Positions 10,227 to 18,649 are shown, counted from the first letter of the stretch. The stretch: DNA of 64,000 nucleotides from Ahniella affigens (GCF_003015185.1 NZ_CP027860.1:620001-684000), one strand, 5' to 3'. Numbers and translations are program-made. Notes: generated by a model from the sequence alone, not told the origin.

Positions 10227-10713
10227 GATCTATCTCCAATTTGGATCGGGAATGGGTCGTCCGCATCGAAACGAGGACGACAATCTTGTGCGTTCAGATC
10301 AGCGGCTGATCTGTTGACGCGGTTAGTAGTCTATTAGTCGATCATCTCGGATCGTGCGATTGAAGACCCGCAGTTTGCGCGGATTTCTGCAAACCCAGTT
10401 TGGAGTATCGGGTAGAGCATCGTTGCTGCGCACCGGCTTATCGCCTGTTGACATCGGCGTCAAAAGCATTTGGCGAAATATCACTAGCGCATCGGCGAGT
10501 AGAGCATCCGTGGCCAAGGCTGGTTTGCACGATATTGGCCTGCTCCGACTGTCGTGACACTGGCGACAGAATTGGGCCTGATTGTCCGCTGCCGTTGCCG
10601 CTGCTTGAAATCAGAGAACACGGGGGCGCCACTTCTGTCGCGTTGCCAGCAACGAGGGGCCGCTTGCGGCGCCTGCGGCTGGATGAGTGCGCTTCGAAGC
10701 GATTCAGTCACGC
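10227..10713. other. Intergenic leader of cassette B
   Basis: About 490 bp with no convincing gene. It holds the ribosome site and probable promoter of the cassette B peptide, and a 19-bp palindrome at 10295-10313. The short frames inside (for example 10323-10517 minus) show no family features and no good start context. Confidence 0.5.
10295..10313. promoter_or_regulatory. 19-bp palindrome upstream of cassette B peptide (possible operator)
   Basis: CAGATCAGCGGCTGATCTG is a perfect 8-bp inverted repeat around CGG, centred about 78 bp upstream of the peptide start codon. The position suits an operator or promoter-proximal site. No regulator gene lies beside it, and no matching palindrome was noticed upstream of cassette A. 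Confidence 0.4.
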
Positions 10714-11220
10714 TCATACTAGGCTTTCGTGATATTGCTGAGCGCGCAGTTCGGCGAAGACCTGGTAAAAGAGCGGGCAGTCGCGAAGGGCGTTCTAGAC
10801 CGCGCGCAATTCAAGGGCAAGAAGCGCGATGGCGTCTTGGCCAAACCGGTCTCGAAACCGGCTGAGCATTGACGCTACGTTGTCGCCATGCCAAAGCCGG
10901 TCCAGCACATGCAACGTGGTGTCATTCATGTCGAGGATTAGCAAGTTTGGAAAGCGATCGGTCGGGCCGCACATTTCCGTCATCCAGGTTCGGGCCAGGG
11001 CGATTGGTTGGTCGGTTTGCCACGCGTTCGCGACCGAACCGAGTAGGCGTTGGCGATCAAAGACGTTGAGTTGCAATGCGAGCAGGAATCGGTGCGGAGG
11101 ATGGTGCAATTTGGCGCGAAAACTGATCTCGGTGCCCGCTTGAAGAATGTCGCATCCGCGCGCAGCGGCGACGTGCAGTCGCACAATTCGTTGTAGTGAG
11201 TCGTCAAGCGTGGTGTCGAC
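10714..11220 (-). pseudogene. C-terminal fragment of a further CDO-like cassette protein
   Basis: Only the last roughly 165 codons of the cassette protein family remain: AKLHHPPHRFLLALQLNVFD, then TWMTEMCGPTDRFPNLLILD and DMNDTTLHVLDRLWHGD. An in-frame TAG at 10795-10797 interrupts it, after which NALRDCPLFYQVFAEL, the family's conserved tail, runs to TGA 10714-10716. The cupin part is missing, so it cannot be a working copy. It is closest to the cassette A protein (DRFPNLL, LDMNDT, LWHGD are shared), which suggests a partial tandem duplication of the A gene's end. Confidence 0.8.
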
Positions 11221-11282
11221 TCATGATGCATCACGAATCTGTGGCGCTTAGTCCCGCTCACCGCGGCATGGTTGGGAAAAGT

Positions 11283-12668
11283 CTACGGGCAGGCGACCTG
11301 GCGCATCTTGCAACTGCGAGGGCGCGGGCCAACCACCCGCCATCGCGCACAATGACTAGCGCAAATCTGACATGACCTGATAGAGCAGTGGGCAATCGCG
11401 CAAGGCAGCATAAAGTTGACGGAGGTGCTGTCGTGGATGGCCATTGTCTCCGCACCGTAAGCAGTCCGGAACCAGTCAAGCGTTGCGTCCACCGAGTCGC
11501 CGTGCCAGAGCCGCTCAAGAACGTTGAGAGCCGTCTCGTTCATGTCCAAGTCGAGCAGATTCGGGAAGCGGTCCGTCAGGCCACACATTTCCGCCATCCA
11601 GGTTCGGATCAGACTGACTGGTTGATCCGTGTTCCATTTACTGGCAATCAATCCGAGCAGTTGTTCGCGGTCGAAAACGTTCAGCAGAAGCGCTAATAGA
11701 AATCGGTGTGGCGGCGAATGCAGGCGTCTGCGTAAATCGATGATCGACTGGCTCACAAAGTCGTTGTATGCAGCTTGCCAGACAAGCTCGCGTTCACGAT
11801 CCGATAGTTTTACTGACGCACCAATCATCCACCGTGCCCGTTCCGGATCACGCCGACGCAAGAAATCGGTCGATACGAGGCGGTAGCACAAATGCAGGTC
11901 CGCTTGGTTCAGAACCTGGATCAACGCGGCATCTGCAGCGTCGCCTCGCAACGTCCGGAGCATGTCCAGGTACTGGATCTGGCGAATGGTCAGCGCATGT
12001 TGCTGAAACGGATCGAATGCGATACCAGGCCAACGAAAGTCGTATTGCACTTCGTTGTTGTGGTCGTCAGTAATGGTCCGGACGACAATAGTGACCGAAG
12101 GCCGGATCATGTGGAACAGTGCGTGAATCAGGGCGTTGCCGCGTGCGATCCGACGGGTATCGCCGGGCTGCAGAACTTCAAGATCAATGAGTGTTAGTTG
12201 TCCTGCGACAGAGCGTTGCAACGGCGCGGGTTCACGGTCTGGTGTGAAACGGTAGCGACTGTGAATACTCGATCCGCTCAGGACATGGAATGCCCCACAG
12301 AAGGAGTGTTGGTGAATGCTGGTCGTGCCATCGAGCCAGGTCAGTGCCGAAATGTCAAAGTGCTTGCCGTGGTAGAGCGACAATGGGGGCTCGGCAAACT
12401 TCGCTTCGAGGTCGATCTGAAAAGGGAGCTTGCGTGCCGTCAGGACATAGTCGATCAAGTCGTCGTGGCTGATATGTTTCGCGGGGCAATATTGCTCCAG
12501 GAATTGAATGGCGACGTCTTCGAGGCGCGCATAAATGTCCTCGCGCTCGTGCCCAAGCTCTGCCGCTATCGCGTCGCCTAGTTGCTGGAAGAAGCGTTCA
12601 ACGTGGTGCTGCGTATCTACAACGTGCGCATCCGACGTCGGGGAACCCGCTGCCGCGACGTTGGTCAC
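11283..12668 (-). CDS. Cassette A: CDO-like cupin protein, C-terminus frameshifted
   Basis: A 461-residue paralogue of the cassette B protein. TTSIHQHSFCGAFHVLSG gives HxH at His119/His121. ALIHALFHMIRPSVTIVVRT supplies His182/His186, and the helical half contains RLHSPPHRFLLALLLNVFDR. The GTG at 12668 overlaps the oxygenase stop as GTGA. The last roughly 45 residues are foreign to the family. After MAIHDSTSV, near 11415, a one-base shift leaves the conserved tail LYAALRDCPLLYQVMSDLR, which ends at TAG 11356-11358, in another frame. Either the gene recently acquired a frameshift or the assembly has an error there. Function is unknown. An iron-dependent oxygenase acting with the neighbouring enzyme is inferred. 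Confidence 0.68.
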   Translation of the reverse strand: MTNVAAAGSPTSDAHVVDTQHHVERFFQQLGDAIAAELGHEREDIYARLEDVAIQFLEQYCPAKHISHDDLIDYVLTARKLPFQIDLEAKFAEPPLSLYHGKHFDISALTWLDGTTSIHQHSFCGAFHVLSGSSIHSRYRFTPDREPAPLQRSVAGQLTLIDLEVLQPGDTRRIARGNALIHALFHMIRPSVTIVVRTITDDHNNEVQYDFRWPGIAFDPFQQHALTIRQIQYLDMLRTLRGDAADAALIQVLNQADLHLCYRLVSTDFLRRRDPERARWMIGASVKLSDRERELVWQAAYNDFVSQSIIDLRRRLHSPPHRFLLALLLNVFDREQLLGLIASKWNTDQPVSLIRTWMAEMCGLTDRFPNLLDLDMNETALNVLERLWHGDSVDATLDWFRTAYGAETMAIHDSTSVNFMLPCAIAHCSIRSCQICASHCARWRVVGPRPRSCKMRQVACP

Positions 12669-13711
12669 GATAGGCTTCCTTCGAAGTCGGCATCGACATA
12701 ATGAAAGAGGATCGATCCGGAACGGTGCCCATCCGGCTTGCGTTCACGCGCGTGGGAGAGTTCTCGGCCCTTGAAAATCAGCGCGTCGCCGATCCGTTGG
12801 CAAAGTGATTGGATTGCGCCTTGCCGGTCCTTCAAGAGCAATGGCCAAGCCGAGCGACCGTCCGAATCGACCGGATCGTAGTCGACCAGCAGGGTGATGG
12901 TGTACTCGCAAGGGTCGCGGTCGGTATGCCAAAACAAGTCACCGCCCTCAAGATAGTTCGAAACGAACGAGTACGAGGGTTTTGTTCGTTTGCCAACCAG
13001 TCGCGATACACGCTCGTTCAATTGCTGATGCCAGAATGCCGTGACCGGGTGGTCATGCGCGATGTGCCGGATGATGGTCTGGTCGCGGTGCCGCTCCAGA
13101 AAACCTTCTGCCGCGAGATTTCGGAAGTACGTGCCGAGTGCTTGAACTTGTGCTCGGGGCAACAACCAAGGCAACTCGGCATAGCCATCGCGCGCAAAAC
13201 GCACGCGTGCGTCCGTGTCGTCAAAATGCGCGTTGATTGGTCGCGCTGACAGGCCTTCACTATTGTCCAGCACCGGGATCCAGAGAGCGCCCGGGCCAAA
13301 CTTCACATAGGAGATGTTCGGGTTCGACCAGACTGCGGGTATCGGCAAAGCGCTGCGATCTGGCCAGACATAAGCGGGATCGGCAGACAATCCGGGGCCG
13401 GTGGCGTCGGTGCACTCGGCTGCAAGTGGAAATTCGACTGGCCTCGGAATATTGTCGGGATCAACAAAGAGCCCCCAATTCCGGAGGTCGTCAAGGACTT
13501 CCGATTCAATCTTGGCGGGAGCAATGCCGTCCACCAGCATTGCCACCAAGAACGCGTGCGCAGCCGGTGCATGCGAAGCGCTCAATATGTTGGTTGCTAG
13601 CGTATTGCCGCGTATCGGCGCTTCGATCTGGAAAACCGGTGGGCTGGTGTTCGCATAAACAGTGATCTTGGCACTAGGATTTAGCACCAGATCGAGAGCG
13701 CCGACCTGCAT
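12665..13711 (-). CDS. Cassette A: 2OG-Fe(II) oxygenase-like protein
   Basis: A 348-residue paralogue of the cassette B oxygenase. Iron ligands are His262 and Asp264 in GGDLFWHTDRDPCEYTITLL and the distal His320 in RIGDALIFKGRELSHAR. Arg330 sits ten residues later, as expected for 2-oxoglutarate binding, whereas copy B has Gln. The N-terminal module has ITVYANTSPPVFQIEAPIRG and ESEVLDDLRNWGLFVDPD. The last pattern, a helix ending in a GL(F/L)V turn, is loosely like the end of a PqqD-type winged helix. The ATG at 13711 is 4 bp from the peptide stop, and the stop overlaps the cupin gene. The substrate is unknown, and the peptide at 13716-13919 is the obvious candidate. Confidence 0.74.
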   Translation of the reverse strand: MQVGALDLVLNPSAKITVYANTSPPVFQIEAPIRGNTLATNILSASHAPAAHAFLVAMLVDGIAPAKIESEVLDDLRNWGLFVDPDNIPRPVEFPLAAECTDATGPGLSADPAYVWPDRSALPIPAVWSNPNISYVKFGPGALWIPVLDNSEGLSARPINAHFDDTDARVRFARDGYAELPWLLPRAQVQALGTYFRNLAAEGFLERHRDQTIIRHIAHDHPVTAFWHQQLNERVSRLVGKRTKPSYSFVSNYLEGGDLFWHTDRDPCEYTITLLVDYDPVDSDGRSAWPLLLKDRQGAIQSLCQRIGDALIFKGRELSHARERKPDGHRSGSILFHYVDADFEGSLS

Positions 13712-13715
13712 GTGA

Positions 13716-13919
13716 TTACCCCTGGTTGCGGCCAGTCATTACCATTGCGGCGTTCGGGGTATTAGGCGTTGGCGACGGGACGGGACGTGGGGGTGGCACA
13801 GGGCCGGTTGGCGGCATTGCATACTTGCCGTCTTCGATTTTTTGCGAAAGCGATTGTAACTGCCCCATCAATGAGACTGGTACCTCGATTCCGCTAGCTT
13901 GCTTCTGGTTGGAACTCAT
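13716..13919 (-). CDS. Cassette A: small proline-rich peptide, putative precursor
   Basis: A 67-residue peptide, not a recognised family. Residues 11-24 (IEVPVSLMGQLQSL) match VPANLATQLKSI of the cassette B peptide, and residues 35-56 are a proline-rich tract (MPPTGPVPPPRPVPSPTP) with about ten prolines. There is no signal peptide and no cysteine. The ATG at 13919 has GAGG 8 nt upstream, and the stop is 4 bp before the oxygenase start. A leader-plus-core layout with proline as the modified residue fits the prolyl-hydroxylase-like enzyme next door, but this is inference. Roughly 160 bp separate it from the divergent diguanylate cyclase gene. Confidence 0.62.
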   Translation of the reverse strand: MSSNQKQASGIEVPVSLMGQLQSLSQKIEDGKYAMPPTGPVPPPRPVPSPTPNTPNAAMVMTGRNQG

Positions 13920-14077
13920 GAGTGCACCTCAAGTTAGGTTTGGCCCCGACCGGTCGATTTCCGGCCTGCTTCGGCCCAAGCCGATAGCGCAGCCAAGGCT
14001 AATCTGCGATCCTCATGACGTCAATCGCTGACGGCAAGCATTTCGGTTAACCTTTAGGACCTCGACTGAACCAGCTC

Positions 14078-17074
14078 ATGCGTATCAAGCACGCGCTGAT
14101 TACCTTGCTTCTTGCCTTGGTGGCCTTACCAGTCATTGCCGAGGAGCGGGGTATTTATCCCACGCGCACGTTCGACCTCCGGCTCATGAACCTGGGCGAC
14201 CGGTTTGCCGAACCACCATTCCGAGCGCTGGCGCAATCGCCGAACGGACTCATCTATCTCGGCGACGATGCCGGTTTAATTGAGTTCGATGGCCAAGACT
14301 GGCGCCGCGTCCCCGTGACACAGAACCGGCCGATCACCGTGATTGGGGTGACCCGGGATGGTCGATTGGTCCTCGGCGGCAGCGAATATCTCATCGTTCT
14401 CTCCGATCCGAATCGGCCCCAGGAGGCGCTCAATCTCTCGACCAGATTTCCGACCGAGTTTGACGGAGCTGGCGAGTTCTGGGAGTTCGCTGAGGATGAC
14501 GAGCGTTGGTGTGTCAGATCGATGGCGGTTTTGGTATGCCAGGCGGGAGCGCAGTTCGAGTTTTTCCGACCGCAACGAAGCTATGGGCGATTGTTCCAAG
14601 GGCAGAACCAGATTTTGTTGCAGGTGGATGGTCAAGGTTTGGCGCGAGTCGGTGCCCGTGGCCCGGAGCTGATCAAAGGCGGCGCTGGATTCTTGGATGC
14701 ACCGATCATGTCGTTGTCCCAGGACATTGATGGCGAATACCTGGCCCTAACCCGGAACAGTGATCGCGCAACGACAACTTGGCGTTGGCGAGAAGGTGAA
14801 CCTCCCAGCCGCCAGACAGGCGGCCTTGCCAGCGGGTTGTCGGACAGTGTCGGGATTGGTGTTCTGGTATATCCCGGTCGATTTGCCGTTCCCGAAGACA
14901 ATGGTGGGGTGGCGATCTTGGGCAAACAAGGTCAAGTTTTGGATCGGATCGACCCATCGGATCTCGGCGTGGGGTCCGGCGCACAAGTGGTCATGGTCGA
15001 CCAAGAGGGTGCGCTATGGATTGCGTGGCCAACCGCAATCTCGCGCGTTGAATATCCGTCCCGGATGAGTCTCTTCATGTTCCCGTCGAGTTTCTATGGC
15101 GGTGTGCTGAATGTGACCAGGACAGAACCGGGTATCAGTGTGTTCAATGGCAACGAGGTCCTTAGTCTGGTGGAAGATCGTGATGGCCGCTGGCGCTTTC
15201 AAGATCGCAGCCGCCCGGGCATGACCGAGATTCTGGCGCACGCATCCATCAATGGGACTGAATACTTCGGTACGACTCAGGGGTTCTGGTGGGGCGATGC
15301 TGACCAAGCGTTCTCGCCAGAGACGCTCGTCTTTGCGATTGCACCGGTGCTGGATCGGCCCGACGAGCTGTGGCTTGGGATTCGCCGAGGGTTTGGCAAA
15401 ATCAGAAGGATTGGCGGTGGGTGGCAATGGATCTCACGCCGAACAGATCTTCCTTTCGACACCGTTCAATTGGTTCAGCAAGATGCAAATGTGTTGTGGC
15501 TGAATACGCAGACGGGCCGTCTCGTGCGCGTGGCGATGTCGGACCCGGATCGCATTGAACTTGCCACTACTGACGAACTGCGCGTCGCCAAAGATGGACA
15601 GGAACTGTTCCCGTCTATTGAGAAAGCCGGTGACCGAATTATTTTTTGGGTCGGCGGACACGGTGTGTATGACGTGCTGGACAGCAAATTGGTACCGAGC
15701 CAGACAATTCCGTTCAGCGAGACCGGGGCGCTACGCGATATCGAAATCGTCGACGACAATCAAATCCTGATCAGCGCCAAGGATCGCGATTTAGCCCTGG
15801 TCAAGCGTGACGCCGGTGGCGTGTTTCGTTATTCGCCAAGTGTGTTTGATCAGGTCGCCGGCGTCGGTCGCGTGCGCCGGCTGTTCGCTGATGTCAGTGG
15901 CATCTTCTGGATGGTCACAGAATCGGGCCTCGTTAGAATCGATCCCACCACCGAGTCGTTGACGCCGGCGCCGCAAGTTGTCCAAATTCGCCACATTCAG
16001 GTAAATGGCGAGCCGAAAACCAATGTCTTGGACGAACAGGAGCCCCTGATCGCCCCAGAAGGCAGCAATCTTCGATTGGAGTTCGCGCTCCCGAGTTACC
16101 GGGCGCCGGATCTGAACCGATTCCGCTCGCGCATCCAGCAAATCGGCGAGGTCCCCGAGTGGAGTCCATGGACCAATGATGGACGGCGAGACTTCACGAA
16201 CCTGCCGGCAGGGGAACTCGTTTTCGAGGTGGAAGCTCAGGATTCCGCGGGCAATCCGGGGGGCAAAGCCAGCGTTGCAATTCTGGTGGTCGCGCCTTGG
16301 TACAAGCGCACGGTATCGATTGCCGGTTTCATAGTGCTCGGCGCCATGCTGTTGCTGCTCGGTGTCCAATGGCGCGTCCGCGCCCTGCGCGCGCGCAGCG
16401 CTGAGCTCGAGCGACTCGTCGCCATCAAGACCGAAGCATTGCAGATCGCCGCGACCACCGATCCGTTGACGGGGCTCTGGAACCGGCATCGATTCGGGCA
16501 GTGGATGCGCGATGAGGTACCCAAGATCAATGCGCAGGCGGGCGCGGCAGACGACGATGAGCGGGTTGATTTGATAGCGTGCGTGATCGATCTCGATCAC
16601 TTCAAGCGGGTCAACGATCAGCATGGTCACGCGGCAGGTGATGCGGTGTTGAAGGCGGTTGCGGAGCGGTTGCTTGCGCTTCGTGAGAACGGCGATCTGG
16701 TGTTCCGTTTCGGGGGCGAGGAGTTCGTCTACTTGGGCGTGAACCGGCATCGCCTGGAGGGCAAGAAGCTCGCCGAGAAGATCGTCCATGAAATCGCGCA
16801 GATCAACGTGGAATTGGACTCTGGCGTGCTGCTCGATCCAACAGCGTCCGTCGGCTGGTCGGTCTATCCGATCTATCGCGAGAAGCCGGAGCTGTTCACG
16901 CTTGACTTTGTGCTGGGTGTCGCCGACCGGGCGCTGTATCTGGCCAAGCAAGTTGGGCGGAATCGCGCATACGGCTATGTCGCCAATATCTCGGTTGACG
17001 AACTCGATCGCACGCAAGCCGATTGGCGTGCGCAGGTGTTCAATCGGCATACCGATTTCCTGAAACGGGTATGA
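14078..17074 (+). CDS. Membrane diguanylate cyclase with periplasmic beta-propeller
   Basis: A 998-residue sensor. There is a signal peptide at about 1-21, then a long propeller-type periplasmic region (two-component-regulator-propeller style, LIYLGDDAGLIEFDG and similar blades), and a Y_Y_Y-like domain near 645-755. One transmembrane helix (SIAGFIVLGAMLLLLGVQW) and a short coiled coil lead to a GGDEF domain from about 797 (TTDPLTGLWNRHRFGQW). The active loop is GGEEF, so cyclase activity is expected. The inhibitory-site Arg is replaced (ENGD instead of RxxD), so product inhibition may be lost. The stop overlaps the next gene (ATGA). It is divergent from cassette A. The ligand is unknown. Confidence 0.9.
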   Translation: MRIKHALITLLLALVALPVIAEERGIYPTRTFDLRLMNLGDRFAEPPFRALAQSPNGLIYLGDDAGLIEFDGQDWRRVPVTQNRPITVIGVTRDGRLVLGGSEYLIVLSDPNRPQEALNLSTRFPTEFDGAGEFWEFAEDDERWCVRSMAVLVCQAGAQFEFFRPQRSYGRLFQGQNQILLQVDGQGLARVGARGPELIKGGAGFLDAPIMSLSQDIDGEYLALTRNSDRATTTWRWREGEPPSRQTGGLASGLSDSVGIGVLVYPGRFAVPEDNGGVAILGKQGQVLDRIDPSDLGVGSGAQVVMVDQEGALWIAWPTAISRVEYPSRMSLFMFPSSFYGGVLNVTRTEPGISVFNGNEVLSLVEDRDGRWRFQDRSRPGMTEILAHASINGTEYFGTTQGFWWGDADQAFSPETLVFAIAPVLDRPDELWLGIRRGFGKIRRIGGGWQWISRRTDLPFDTVQLVQQDANVLWLNTQTGRLVRVAMSDPDRIELATTDELRVAKDGQELFPSIEKAGDRIIFWVGGHGVYDVLDSKLVPSQTIPFSETGALRDIEIVDDNQILISAKDRDLALVKRDAGGVFRYSPSVFDQVAGVGRVRRLFADVSGIFWMVTESGLVRIDPTTESLTPAPQVVQIRHIQVNGEPKTNVLDEQEPLIAPEGSNLRLEFALPSYRAPDLNRFRSRIQQIGEVPEWSPWTNDGRRDFTNLPAGELVFEVEAQDSAGNPGGKASVAILVVAPWYKRTVSIAGFIVLGAMLLLLGVQWRVRALRARSAELERLVAIKTEALQIAATTDPLTGLWNRHRFGQWMRDEVPKINAQAGAADDDERVDLIACVIDLDHFKRVNDQHGHAAGDAVLKAVAERLLALRENGDLVFRFGGEEFVYLGVNRHRLEGKKLAEKIVHEIAQINVELDSGVLLDPTASVGWSVYPIYREKPELFTLDFVLGVADRALYLAKQVGRNRAYGYVANISVDELDRTQADWRAQVFNRHTDFLKRV

Positions 17075-17775
17075 GCCTCAATTGCTTGATGATTGGTGCA
17101 ACGGGCTTGGTAGGCGGATTGGCACTGCCGGCCTTGTCAGCACGAGTGCGCGAATCCGACAGCGGGCTCTGGTTACCTGGCCGGCGGGCGCCTGAACACA
17201 TGCCTGAAGGGGCGCGCACCCTGCTCGGAACGATTGACGAAGGTCGGGTCAGCCGCTGGTTGAACACCGAGCTTCGTGGTCGCAATCAGCGCCTTGACGT
17301 ATTCGTGTCGGCACTCGGCACGACAATCAAGCAAGCGGGTTCGCGACCCGCATTTCGCAACGTGGATTTTGAACTCGTCCGGCAAATGGCCGACGTCGCA
17401 CGCCATTTTGGTGCGACGCGTGCGGTGCTGGTGTCCTCGGTTGGTGCCGACCCGCAATCTGGCAATTTCTATCTGCGCACCAAAGGCGAGTTGGAAGCCG
17501 AGATCGAAAGCCTGGGTTTCAAGCGTTGCGATTTTCTGCAGCCTGGTCTGTTGCTCGGGGCGCGCCCTGGATCGAATCGTCTGGCTGAAGGCCTCGGGCA
17601 GCGGGTGTTGCCGGCACTGAATCCGCTCCTGATCGGGCGCCTGCAGGCGTACCGTTCCGTGCCGGCAGAAGCGGTAGCGCGCGCATTGGTGGCGGCGTGT
17701 CTGATCGAGACGCCCGGGGTGTACCGACACACTTATCGCGAGATCATGAACCTCGCCGCACGACGCGACACGTAA
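17071..17775 (+). CDS. NAD(P)-binding atypical short-chain dehydrogenase-like protein
   Basis: A 234-residue protein with an N-terminal IGATGLVGGLAL nucleotide-binding loop and the segment VLVSSVGADPQSGNFYLRTKGELEAE, typical of the NAD(P)H-binding YbjT/HTATIP2-like atypical SDRs. Substrate and reaction are not evident, and such proteins are often redox sensors or reductases. The ATG at 17071 overlaps the stop of the diguanylate cyclase, so the two are translationally coupled. The frame is open upstream of this start only because it lies inside the preceding gene. Confidence 0.78.
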   Translation: MSLNCLMIGATGLVGGLALPALSARVRESDSGLWLPGRRAPEHMPEGARTLLGTIDEGRVSRWLNTELRGRNQRLDVFVSALGTTIKQAGSRPAFRNVDFELVRQMADVARHFGATRAVLVSSVGADPQSGNFYLRTKGELEAEIESLGFKRCDFLQPGLLLGARPGSNRLAEGLGQRVLPALNPLLIGRLQAYRSVPAEAVARALVAACLIETPGVYRHTYREIMNLAARRDT

Positions 17776-17806
17776 CGGGGGCGACGAATTCGCGCTGCCC
17801 GATCGC

Positions 17807-18649
17807 TCAACGGATCAAGCCCAGCGCCCTTGCCACCGCTTCTGGCGCTTCCATATGCAGATGGTGCGTGCCGGGAATACGCACGACTTCGGCTGATTTC
17901 ACCAAGCTGACGCGGGCTTGCATGGCTTCAGGATTAATGAATCGCGGTGAGGGATCGGCAAACACGATCTGCGTGGGCGCCTCGATCCCGCTGACGTAGT
18001 TGCGAATCTGGCCTTCGGTGAGCCGGATTGCGCTGGTGAGGGTCAGTCTCGGGTCTGACGACCACATCAGGCCGCCATCTTGAACGCGGGTGCCGCGCTC
18101 GCACAGGAGGCGGGCCGACGCTTCGCTCAGTGGCATGTCCGGGTTGCTGCGGCGGGCCTGAACGGCCTGATCCAAATCGCGGAACAGCCGCAGTTGCTTG
18201 CCACCGATTGCCCCACGGGCTTGAATGGCTTCGCGCAGCAGGCCCAGGGCGCGATCTTCGGGCGTGCTGATCGGGCCCAGCGCTTCAATCAAGTACAGAC
18301 GCTCGATGCGTTCCGGTATCGCCGCCGCCAGGACGGACGCGAGCGCGCCACCCAACGAGTGTCCGAGCAAGTGGCATTGCTGCCAACCGAGCGCATCGAG
18401 GACTTGCACGATTTCGCCCAGATAGTCGACATAGTGGTACCAGGCCCCCGGCGCACGATGATCAGAGCGGCCATGGCCCACCAAGTCCAGCGCAACCCAG
18501 TCGAAATCTTGAAGATACGGCGCCATCGGCAGAAAGCTCGCGGCATTGTCGAGCCAACCATGCAGGGCCAATAGTTTGGGCTTCCCCGGATTGGCAAACT
18601 GCAGCGCAGAGAGTCGCAGGTTGCGAAGTTGCAGATCGAGTTCGTGCAT
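17807..18649 (-). CDS. Alpha/beta hydrolase
   Basis: A 280-residue hydrolase of the alpha/beta fold. It has an oxyanion segment LLALHGWLDNAASFLPM, the nucleophile elbow LLGHSLGGALASVLA (Ser in GHSLG), an Asp candidate in IVFADPSPRF and a catalytic His in GTHHLHMEAPEAVA. It looks like a cytosolic esterase or lactonase. The substrate is not predictable. ATG 18649 is preferred over the TTG at 18664. It lies 30 bp downstream of hemH on the same strand and is probably cotranscribed. Confidence 0.82.
   Translation of the reverse strand: MHELDLQLRNLRLSALQFANPGKPKLLALHGWLDNAASFLPMAPYLQDFDWVALDLVGHGRSDHRAPGAWYHYVDYLGEIVQVLDALGWQQCHLLGHSLGGALASVLAAAIPERIERLYLIEALGPISTPEDRALGLLREAIQARGAIGGKQLRLFRDLDQAVQARRSNPDMPLSEASARLLCERGTRVQDGGLMWSSDPRLTLTSAIRLTEGQIRNYVSGIEAPTQIVFADPSPRFINPEAMQARVSLVKSAEVVRIPGTHHLHMEAPEAVARALGLIR

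Noticed and set aside
10323-10517. A third small peptide gene in the leader of cassette B
   Set aside because: No VPxxLxxQL block or proline tail, and no ribosome site. It looks like a chance frame.
14016-14023. TGACGTCA palindrome between the cassette A peptide and the diguanylate cyclase
   Set aside because: Eight bases can occur by chance in a GC-rich 160-bp gap, and no regulator or further copies support it.
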